This document shows positions 1-6,025 of a stretch of 7,432 nt of DNA, piece by piece; positions within the stretch are counted from its first letter, which is position 1; each line of letters starts with the position of its first letter. The DNA is from an uncultured Alistipes sp. (lineage in GTDB: Bacteria > Bacteroidota > Bacteroidia > Bacteroidales > Rikenellaceae): the NCBI GenBank assembly GCA_900546005.1, contig URBJ01000102.1, positions 1 through 7,432 of the forward strand, in the 5' to 3' direction. The translations under genes and the position numbers were made by a program. The notes below the pieces were generated by a model. That model made no database searches. It had not been told where the DNA came from and saw only the letters and a list, made by a program, of their open reading frames with translations.

Positions 1-23
1 ATCTTTTTAAAACCTCCACATCT

Positions 24-1022
24 ATGAATGCTCTCAAAGTACGGGGACTCCTGCTCCTATTTCTAAGCAGTGTTTCGATATTCGGTCCCGAAACGCTAAG
101 CGCCGATCCAAGAAATAAGTCCCAAGGCCCCCGTAGCGAAGAGATTCTCCGAGATCCACACTTCGAGAACGGATTTGCCGTATCTCCTTTGTGGCCCGCC
201 ATCGTACAAAACAACGGAGGGTTCGAAAAGACCAATACCGACACAATCCGTTTCCGCAAAAAAGAGTGTGTTCCCGATTGGCAAATGGCACAATGGGCCA
301 GCAAATACGACCTCGGCGGCACACTTCCCAAGAAAGGCAAACACGGAACCATCATATACCGCAACGAAGGGAAAGAGATCGCCCGTTCGTCGGACGGGAC
401 CCTGCTGCTTGACATCACCACCAGCACCGAATACGACCGTCCACGCACCAGCACCGACGCATGGCCTCATCTGCTGATCCAACAGGATTTCGTCAACCGG
501 CCGAACATCGGACAGATCGAACACCTCGATTTTTCAATGGAGCTGCGCATCGTACACTGTGAAAATCGCATGAAAGAGAGTGAATTCGACGAGAACCTGC
601 ATACGGCCCAATCGCCGTTCTACTTTTTCATGCGCAACGAAAACCCGGAATCTCCGGACTATCAGCTGGCTCTATGGGTAGGTATCCCCTCGTTCGACTA
701 CCGCTACCTCCGACTGGATTCGACCGAACGGGTGCATTGGGACATCGGTACAGCAACATACATTTACGCCATACCGCCCCGCACCGTCTGGGGCGACATC
801 TCTTTCCACGACCACCAGTGGCACAAAGCACAGATCGATCTGCTGCCACTCATCCTACGCAGCCTCGAGGCGATGCAGGAGAAGGGTGTATTCACTCATA
901 CCGTTCCGAAGGACTTGGTCCTGACGGGCATGAATTTCGGATGGGAGGTACCGGGAACTTTCGACGCCGGTCTCGAAGTACGGAATATGAGCATTCGAAT
1001 CGTAAAGTCCCAAGAAGACTAA
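24..1022 (+). CDS. Secreted protein of unknown function, 332 aa
   Basis: I do not recognise the family. The protein starts with a classical signal peptide: a short basic n-region (MNALKVR), a hydrophobic stretch at about residues 8-20 and a likely signal peptidase I site after Ala27 (TLSA/DP). There is no lipobox cysteine, so it should be released into the periplasm or exported rather than lipid-anchored. The mature part has no other membrane segment. It is rich in aromatic residues and in alternating beta-strand-like stretches (LDFSMELRI around 168-176, DYQLALWVGI around 212-221, LEVRNMSIRIV at the C-terminus), which suggests a beta-sandwich or jelly-roll fold as in carbohydrate-binding or lyase-like proteins. 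That fold is an inference only. The ATG at 24 is chosen because it begins the signal peptide, although the frame stays open to the window edge. The gene converges on the ppk1-ppx operon. No Shine-Dalgarno sequence is visible and any promoter lies outside the window. Confidence 0.85.
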   Translation: MNALKVRGLLLLFLSSVSIFGPETLSADPRNKSQGPRSEEILRDPHFENGFAVSPLWPAIVQNNGGFEKTNTDTIRFRKKECVPDWQMAQWASKYDLGGTLPKKGKHGTIIYRNEGKEIARSSDGTLLLDITTSTEYDRPRTSTDAWPHLLIQQDFVNRPNIGQIEHLDFSMELRIVHCENRMKESEFDENLHTAQSPFYFFMRNENPESPDYQLALWVGIPSFDYRYLRLDSTERVHWDIGTATYIYAIPPRTVWGDISFHDHQWHKAQIDLLPLILRSLEAMQEKGVFTHTVPKDLVLTGMNFGWEVPGTFDAGLEVRNMSIRIVKSQED

Positions 1023-1045
1023 GCACCTCACCTCCACGCACATAA

Positions 1046-1094
1046 AGAGGTTGCCGGAAAGCGGACCATAGCCTTCCACTTCTCGGCAACCTCT
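1046..1094. terminator. Inverted repeat between convergent genes, probable terminator
   Basis: An 11-bp perfect inverted repeat (AGAGGTTGCCG at 1046-1056 and CGGCAACCTCT at 1084-1094) encloses 27 nt. It sits between the stop of the secreted-protein gene (1022) and the stop of ppx (1139), where two opposing transcripts would meet. On the plus strand the right arm is followed, after GAAA, by five T. On the minus strand the tail is only CTTTAT-like. The large loop makes it weaker than a textbook Rho-independent terminator. It could serve both strands but fits the plus strand better. Confidence 0.5.
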
Positions 1095-1138
1095 GAAATT
1101 TTTCCATATCCGTTTCGGAAGATCCGGATCACCATCGA

Positions 1139-2053
1139 TCAATCCTCACACTCCTCCTCGGCCAGATACTTCATATATAGGGCATGGATGATTCCGTCGC
1201 TGATACCGATTGCCGGAACCCATATCGCTTCGGCATGCACCCGATGCGCGATGTCCAGAAATATTTCGGCCGCCGGCACAATCACGTCGGCACGGTCGGG
1301 ATTGAACCGGTATTTCCGGATACGATCCTCCACCGACATCTCTTTCAACTCTTCGTAGAACTTTTCCAAGTCCGAAACCTTCAGACAATTGTCGTCCTTG
1401 TCCCCCTTCAAACGGTAGAGCTTTCCGATGTTTCCTCCCGAGCCGATGATCTTCAGATCGGGATAGTCGGCCGACAGTTCCGACAGATCGCGATGCAGCG
1501 TCTCCCAGTCCTCCTTTTTCACCGTACCGCCCAACAAACGTACCGTACCGATGTTGTAGGACTCGGAACACACCAAATTGCCCTGTGAGATCAGACTGAT
1601 CTCGGTACTACCGCCTCCGACATCGACATAGATGTAGTGTCCGTCGTGTCCCAACAGATCGGCAATATGGCTATCGTAAATCATGCGAGCCTCCTCCTGA
1701 CCATCGATGATCTCCAATTTGATTCCGGTCTTGTTGTGGATTTCACGGACAATTTTCTCGCCGTTGGCGGCATCCCGCATCGCCGAAGTCGCGCATGCCC
1801 GGTAAGACTCCACGTCATATACCTTCATCAACTGCCGAAACGCCTTCATCGTCCGCAACAACTGCTTTTTTTTCGACGCGGAGATCTCGCCTACACTAAA
1901 AACCTCCTCTCCCAGACGCAACGGCACACGCAACAGCACGGTTTTGGTCAGCCGTTCAGGCGGATCCCCGGCATTCACACTCTTGATCAACAGGCGCACG
2001 GCATTCGACCCCACGTCAATCGCCGCAAAGTTCAATTTGTTATTCTGCATCAT
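1139..2053 (-). CDS. ppx: Exopolyphosphatase, Ppx/GppA family (short form)
   Basis: A 304-aa member of the Ppx/GppA phosphatases (actin-like ASKHA fold), which release orthophosphate from polyphosphate ends or hydrolyse pppGpp. Visible motifs are the first phosphate loop AIDVGSNAVRLLI (11-23), ACATSAMRDAANG (86-98), the catalytic-glutamate region DGQEEARMIY (117-126), the second phosphate loop VDVGGGSTEISL (143-154), the IGSGGNIGKL nucleotide-type motif (203-212) and a C-terminal GISDGIIHALY (283-293). The length matches the two-lobed core only; the extra C-terminal HD-like region of the roughly 500-aa E. coli enzyme is absent, as in many bacterial short forms. It begins with two consecutive ATG codons, and the first directly abuts AGAGG. 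The start lies inside the end of ppk1 (14-nt overlap), so translational coupling is likely. With ppk1 upstream, polyphosphate is the likeliest substrate, but pppGpp cannot be excluded. Confidence 0.93.
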   Translation of the reverse strand: MMQNNKLNFAAIDVGSNAVRLLIKSVNAGDPPERLTKTVLLRVPLRLGEEVFSVGEISASKKKQLLRTMKAFRQLMKVYDVESYRACATSAMRDAANGEKIVREIHNKTGIKLEIIDGQEEARMIYDSHIADLLGHDGHYIYVDVGGGSTEISLISQGNLVCSESYNIGTVRLLGGTVKKEDWETLHRDLSELSADYPDLKIIGSGGNIGKLYRLKGDKDDNCLKVSDLEKFYEELKEMSVEDRIRKYRFNPDRADVIVPAAEIFLDIAHRVHAEAIWVPAIGISDGIIHALYMKYLAEEECED

Positions 2054-4121
2054 CCTCTATATTTATATTATCTTCTTCGTTACACTCTTCGACATAAACA
2101 TCGCGATAATGGGCTGCAAGCTGTTGCTGCGAGCGGAACGGTGGACGTCCGTTATCGTACAATCGGTTTTCACCGGTACCGTCCACAATGCGGGCCGCTT
2201 GATTGTCGGCCAAACCATACTCGACGACACGCCTCATTTCGGCACGGATCGTCGGATCATAGACCGGAGCATAGACCTCGATCCGACTGTCCAGATTCCG
2301 CGGCATCCAGTCAGCCGACCCGATAAAGCACAGCTCGTCTCCGCCGTTGCAGAAGATCAGGATACGTGCATGCTCCAGATAGCGGTCGATAATGCCCCGC
2401 ACCTCTATCCGTTCGGTTGCCGCCCCTTGGCCCATCACCAAAGAGCAGTTTCCCCGTACGAGCAACCGGACCTCCACCCCGGCTGCCGACGCATCATAGA
2501 GCCGTTGTACCATCTTCGGATCGGTGATGTGGTTGACCTTACACATAATGTATGCCGTTTTACCCCGTATCGCATTTTCGATCTCTCGATCGATCAAGGT
2601 CGAAAGCTTGGTCCGCATCTGCTGCGGAGAGACGATCAGATGGCGGAAATCGATCGTCTTATAGGGCTGGCGGATAAACTCGAAAACCCGATCCACCTCA
2701 TCGACAACCTCTTTTTTCGCCGTAAAAAGCGTGATATCGGTATAGGAACGCGCATTGCCTTCGTGGAAATTTCCGGTACTGATACATGCCACGTTGCCTC
2801 GCGACGACCCGATATGCGTCAACTTACAGTGAACCTTTAATCCTTCGACGCCGAAAAAGACCTGAATTCCAGCATCCTGCATCTTTTTCGACCAATTGAT
2901 ATTGGAGGTCTCGTCGAACCGGGCCAACAACTCGACCATCACCGTAACCCGTTTCCCATGCTTTGCGGCACAGATCAGCGCTTTGACCACTTTCGAATTT
3001 TTCGCCAGACGGTAGACCGTTGTTTTGATGCTCTGCACATCCTTGCTCAACGCCGCCTCGCGCAACACCTTGATGTAGTTCGAGAAGCTGTGGTAGGGAT
3101 AATGCACAAAGAAATCGCGCTTCCGGATCAGATCGAGCGAGCTGTCCAGCGTATTGAAGGCCTGTACAGGAACGGGTTCAGTGTTGGCAAACTTCAGATC
3201 TTTGCGTCCACAGTCGGGGAAGGACATCAGATCCTTCATGTTGTGGTAGCGCGAACCACCCACACACGCATCGTAGCGATCGATCATGAACCTCAACTTC
3301 AAATAGCGCAGCATCTCCTCGGGCATGTCGCGGTCATACACCAAGCGAATGGCCTCCCCTTTCCGACGGCGCTTCACCCCGCGCGCCACCTTTTCAACCA
3401 ATGCTTCATCGATGTCGCCGTCGAGTTCGAGCTCTGCGTCACGGGTAAACTTCAACGTATAGGCCTCGAACGATTCATAGCCCAGTCCTGCGAAGATAAA
3501 GGGCAGACAAAAACGGACCACATCGTCCAGAAAGATGATCGACACCTCATCGCTCTCCGAGGGCAACACGATAAACCGATTGAACTCCTTGGTCGGCAGT
3601 TCGATCAGAGCCAAATCACGCACCGACCGTCCGGCGACCTCATCGTATTTGGTCATTTTGACACACAGATAGATACTCGAATCGGTCAACTCGCTCAGCT
3701 GCGATCCCTGCGTCATGATCAACGGATAGGTCGCACTGTTCAGATCATTCTGATAGACCATCCGGATATATCGCTGTTGCAGTCCGGTCAGCTGCTGTTC
3801 GTCGATAATTCGAATGTGCTCCTCCTTCAGACGCTCTTTCAACAGATCGAACGTTGCATCGAACTCCTCGGAATAGATCCGATTCAGTTCGGTGATCTTC
3901 TGCAACTCCTTAAACTGACTGCCCGACTCCCCCTGATACTCGGCCACACGCTTCATCGTAGAGACCCGGACCCGAAAAAATTCATCCAAATTATTCGAGT
4001 AGATTCCCAAAAACTTCAATCGCTCGAGCAACGGGACATTCTCCCGTTGAGCCTCCTGCAATATCCGGTGATTGAAATACATCCAACTCAAATCCCGATC
4101 CAACAACTTTCTCGTCTCCAT
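2040..4121 (-). CDS. ppk1: Polyphosphate kinase 1
   Basis: PPK1 reversibly transfers the gamma phosphate of ATP to inorganic polyphosphate. The 693-aa product is close to the E. coli length (688 aa) and has the full layout: N-terminal domain with RDLSWMYFNHRILQEA and NNLDEFFRVR (within residues 1-100), head domain (about 105-310), and two phospholipase-D-like C-terminal domains. Key residues, numbered from METRK, are His431 in KVHCKL (the autophosphorylated histidine, E. coli His435), His584 in EHARI (E. coli His592), and Arg372 and Arg401, matching the E. coli phosphate-binding Arg375 and Arg405. SADWMPRN and RIEVY are also present. The ATG at 4121 is preferred; a TTG in frame at 4130 would add only three residues. 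GGAAG lies 2 nt before the ATG. The acidic C-terminal tail (EEDNINIEDDAE) overlaps the start of ppx, so the two genes form an operon. I found no convincing TAnnTTTG promoter upstream on this strand. Confidence 0.97.
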   Translation of the reverse strand: METRKLLDRDLSWMYFNHRILQEAQRENVPLLERLKFLGIYSNNLDEFFRVRVSTMKRVAEYQGESGSQFKELQKITELNRIYSEEFDATFDLLKERLKEEHIRIIDEQQLTGLQQRYIRMVYQNDLNSATYPLIMTQGSQLSELTDSSIYLCVKMTKYDEVAGRSVRDLALIELPTKEFNRFIVLPSESDEVSIIFLDDVVRFCLPFIFAGLGYESFEAYTLKFTRDAELELDGDIDEALVEKVARGVKRRRKGEAIRLVYDRDMPEEMLRYLKLRFMIDRYDACVGGSRYHNMKDLMSFPDCGRKDLKFANTEPVPVQAFNTLDSSLDLIRKRDFFVHYPYHSFSNYIKVLREAALSKDVQSIKTTVYRLAKNSKVVKALICAAKHGKRVTVMVELLARFDETSNINWSKKMQDAGIQVFFGVEGLKVHCKLTHIGSSRGNVACISTGNFHEGNARSYTDITLFTAKKEVVDEVDRVFEFIRQPYKTIDFRHLIVSPQQMRTKLSTLIDREIENAIRGKTAYIMCKVNHITDPKMVQRLYDASAAGVEVRLLVRGNCSLVMGQGAATERIEVRGIIDRYLEHARILIFCNGGDELCFIGSADWMPRNLDSRIEVYAPVYDPTIRAEMRRVVEYGLADNQAARIVDGTGENRLYDNGRPPFRSQQQLAAHYRDVYVEECNEEDNINIEDDAE

Positions 4122-4325
4122 AACTTCCAACTCATTAATCTGAATTCTTCGCTAAGATACGCTTTTCCTCACCAAAAACAGCGGCTCGACGCATTTTTTG
4201 ATGAAATCTTAATAGGTCCCTACACCTCCCGAAACGAAGCATACGACAATACACCCACTCCAATAAGTATAAAGTCGTATTTTACGTTCTATGTGGGCGT
4301 TGCGACTTTCAAATCGGGATTTTTT

Positions 4326-4357
4326 ATTGTCCGTTTATGAAAATTGCCCTACTTTTG
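4326..4357 (+). promoter_or_regulatory. Bacteroidota-type promoter for the cysteate synthase gene
   Basis: ATTG at 4326-4329 and TACTTTTG at 4350-4357 are separated by 20 nt. This matches the Bacteroidota housekeeping sigma consensus (TTTG, 19-21 nt, TAnnTTTG), with the -7 element fully matched and the -33 element off by one base. Transcription would start near 4362-4365, giving a leader of about 47 nt before the ATG at 4411. The position in a divergent intergenic region, facing the gene it would serve, supports the call. Confidence 0.75.
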
Positions 4358-4363
4358 TGTATC

Positions 4364-4397
4364 CGGGTACGCCCGAATCTCGAGGGGTAACCGGTTA
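4364..4397 (+). promoter_or_regulatory. Small hairpin and palindrome in the leader before the cysteate synthase gene
   Basis: At the predicted transcript start, CGGG (4364-4367) pairs with CCCG (4372-4375) around a TACG tetraloop. Just after it is the 10-base palindrome TAACCGGTTA (4388-4397). The first would give the mRNA a structured 5' end. The second could be an operator-like site or chance. There is no recognisable riboswitch and no Shine-Dalgarno sequence before the ATG at 4411. Function is unproven. Confidence 0.25.
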
Positions 4398-4410
4398 GCT
4401 TATTCACTAC

Positions 4411-5706
4411 ATGAAAACAATAAACGCTACCAAGTACAAACTCAAAAACGTCGACACCGAACGCATCTTCGAGGACGAAGGCTGGATGCTCGACGACACC
4501 CAATCCTCCCGCCCGTCGTTGATCCGGGCCGTATACGAATCGAAACAGATACATCCTCACGAGGAAGATATGGGTATCTACCGCTTCGCCGAATGGCTCC
4601 CCATCAACAAGACGCTCGAAGGCTCCTGCGCACCGGTTACCTACAAGAGCAAAGCGTTGGCCAAAGAGCTGGGACTTAAAAATTTGTACATCACATTTAA
4701 CGGATACTTCCCGGAGATCGGGGCACACATGTCGACCTGCTCGTTCAAGGAGACCGAAGCCTACTCGGTCTGTGCCCGGCTGAACGGAAGTCATAAAGGC
4801 AAGGTGCTGGTTGTAGCTTCTGCGGGCAACACGGCACGAGCTTTTGCCAAAGTCTGCTCGGACAACCACATTCCGCTGCTGCTGAGCGTTCCGGAAGACA
4901 ACATCGACGCACTCTGGTTCGAAAAACCGCTGAACGACTGCGTCAAACTGATCGTTTCGGAAAAGGGCAGCGACTACTTCGATGCAATTCACCTGAGCAA
5001 CTTGGCCCTGAAGTCGGACAAATTCTTCGCTGAGGGCGGAGCCAAAAATATCGCCCGACGCGACGGTATGGCTACAACCGTTCTCTCGGCCGTTACCCAC
5101 ATCGGTCGGATTCCCGACTACTATTTTCAGGCTGTGGGCAGCGGCACCGGAGCGATTGCCGCATGGGAAGCCAATCTTCGACTGATCGAAGACGGCCGGT
5201 TCGGAAACCACAAGATGAAACTGATGGTTTCACAAAACCTGCCGTTCGTTCCGATGTATCACGCATGGAAGGCCCGCTCTCGGGAGATGCTGCCTTACGA
5301 CGACGACAAGGCTCGTATCGATGCCGAATCGATCGACGCCAAGGTACTGTCGAACCGGAAACCCCCTTACGGAATCAAAGGCGGTCTGTTCGATGCCCTT
5401 ACCGATACGGGAGGCGACATTCTGGTAGCTACGAACGAGGAGGCCCGTGCTGCGAAAAAACTGTTTGCCGAGACCGAAGGTGTCGACATTTACTCGGCTC
5501 CGGCAGTGGCTTTGGCTACGCTGATCCAATGTGTTCATTCCGGTACGATCGATCCCGAAAAGATCATCATGCTGAACGTTACGGGCGGAGGAGAGAAGCG
5601 CTTCATGGCCGGCAAGAAGCTGTACTATCTGAAACCGTCATTGGTCTTCCATATCGATCCGGACGTCAACGAGGTCATCGAGAAGGTCAACAAACTGTTT
5701 GACTAA
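4411..5706 (+). CDS. Cysteate synthase (PLP enzyme of the threonine synthase superfamily)
   Basis: A 431-aa fold-type II PLP enzyme. The best reading is cysteate synthase, which converts O-phospho-L-serine and sulfite to L-cysteate and phosphate. Features seen: GSCAPVTYKSKALAKELGL (71-89) where threonine synthase would have its 'EGNTPL' region; FNGYFPEIGAHMSTCSFKE (96-114) with Lys113 as the likely Schiff-base lysine; VVASAGNTARAFAKV (134-148), the substrate/cofactor loop; AVGSGTGAIAAWEAN (241-255), the glycine-rich PLP-phosphate loop; and NVTGGGEKRF (389-398). The SFKE, GNTARAF and WLPI...APVTY wording agrees with my memory of the Methanosarcina cysteate synthase family rather than canonical ThrC. 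In methanogens the product feeds coenzyme M; in Bacteroidota it would feed capnine/sulfobacin-type sulfonolipids. It has its own promoter and terminator and is monocistronic. Start: ATG with an A-rich downstream sequence. The alternative is a divergent threonine synthase; I favour cysteate synthase at about three to one. Confidence 0.78.
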   Translation: MKTINATKYKLKNVDTERIFEDEGWMLDDTQSSRPSLIRAVYESKQIHPHEEDMGIYRFAEWLPINKTLEGSCAPVTYKSKALAKELGLKNLYITFNGYFPEIGAHMSTCSFKETEAYSVCARLNGSHKGKVLVVASAGNTARAFAKVCSDNHIPLLLSVPEDNIDALWFEKPLNDCVKLIVSEKGSDYFDAIHLSNLALKSDKFFAEGGAKNIARRDGMATTVLSAVTHIGRIPDYYFQAVGSGTGAIAAWEANLRLIEDGRFGNHKMKLMVSQNLPFVPMYHAWKARSREMLPYDDDKARIDAESIDAKVLSNRKPPYGIKGGLFDALTDTGGDILVATNEEARAAKKLFAETEGVDIYSAPAVALATLIQCVHSGTIDPEKIIMLNVTGGGEKRFMAGKKLYYLKPSLVFHIDPDVNEVIEKVNKLFD

Positions 5707-5749
5707 AGACAAGCGTACGGCGTAGATTCAGACATTCAACCTATAACTC

Positions 5750-5795
5750 AACGAGCGACGGAAAGTTTTAGATAAAAACTTTCCGTCGCTCGTTT
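5750..5795 (+). terminator. Strong Rho-independent terminator after the cysteate synthase gene
   Basis: A perfect 20-bp stem (5750-5769 with 5775-5794) closes on a 5-nt AGATA loop. The stem has a GC-rich base (CGAGCGACGG) and an A/T-rich top, and ends in TTT then AA. It starts 44 nt after the stop codon. The symmetry means it could also stop transcripts coming from the right on the minus strand. The stem is long for a simple terminator. Confidence 0.88.
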
Positions 5796-5958
5796 AATAC
5801 CCATGATTAAACAGGAGGCATGACCGATAGGTCCATGCTGCATCTCTTCTTCCAAAGGCAGACCCACCACTCCACCAAACGTCTTCACAAAGATCGCACC
5901 GGAAACAAAACCATCAACCTAACAAACAGTCTCCAATATCCGCATGAATCAAAGCAGA
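5796..5958. other. Unassigned intergenic segment with short open frames
   Basis: The gap 5707-6025 holds no gene I can support. Between its two hairpins, the minus strand reads openly from 5918 to a TGA at 5748-5750 as 56 codons (beginning VDGFVSGAIFVKTFGG), preceded in frame by a TAG at 5919-5921 and, before that, an ATG-started eight-residue stub (MRILETVC). A second minus-strand frame is also open over much of the segment and ends in TAA just before the terminator stem. With two frames open and no clear start, this may be a decayed gene end, a repeat or chance. On the plus strand AGGAGG at 5813-5818 lies 1 nt before an ATG at 5820, too close for normal initiation. Confidence 0.3.
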
Positions 5959-5986
5959 GGCGGCGTGTACCTAACTACACGCCGCC
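5959..5986 (-). terminator. GC-rich hairpin, probable terminator of the GH127-type gene
   Basis: An 11-bp perfect stem (GGCGGCGTGTA at 5959-5969 with TACACGCCGCC at 5976-5986) closes on a 6-nt loop. It lies 39 nt beyond the stop codon (6026-6028) of the leftward glycosidase gene. On the minus strand the stem is followed by TCTGCTTTGATT, a weak T-tract. Placement and stem strength fit an intrinsic terminator for that gene; the poor T-tract lowers confidence. Confidence 0.65.
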
Positions 5987-6025
5987 CCATCTCCATATGA
6001 GAGATACGATCCGTATCGCTTGATC

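Noticed and set aside
855..1142. A minus-strand open frame starting near the ppx stop
   Set aside because: It begins with TTG, runs antisense into the secreted-protein gene and across the inverted repeat at 1046-1094, and resembles no known protein.
1637..2840. Overlapping plus-strand open frames opposite ppx and the end of ppk1
   Set aside because: Both overlap well-supported genes and each other, and show only shadow-type composition.
4141..4325. A minus-strand promoter for ppk1 (candidate -7 boxes near 4152-4159 and 4173-4180)
   Set aside because: Each is off consensus by at least one base and neither has a -33 element at the required spacing.
2958..4340. A 460-codon open frame on the plus strand, opposite ppk1
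   Set aside because: It lies almost wholly antisense to a gene with a complete PPK1 motif set. Its product is a His/Gln/Leu-rich string without family motifs, as expected when the sense gene rarely uses codons whose complements are stops.
4324..5211. A 295-codon open frame on the minus strand, opposite the cysteate synthase gene
   Set aside because: It is antisense to a strongly conserved PLP enzyme and crosses that gene's promoter; no family resemblance is visible.
4411..5706. Plain annotation as threonine synthase (thrC)
   Set aside because: The superfamily is right, but the segment around the likely PLP lysine and the loops at 71-89, 134-148 and 389-398 read as cysteate synthase; kept as the stated alternative.
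5820..6023. A 67-codon plus-strand open frame with AGGAGG just upstream
   Set aside because: The Shine-Dalgarno match is only 1 nt from the ATG, the frame runs through the GC-rich hairpin at 5959-5986, and the product is His/Arg/Thr-rich without motifs.
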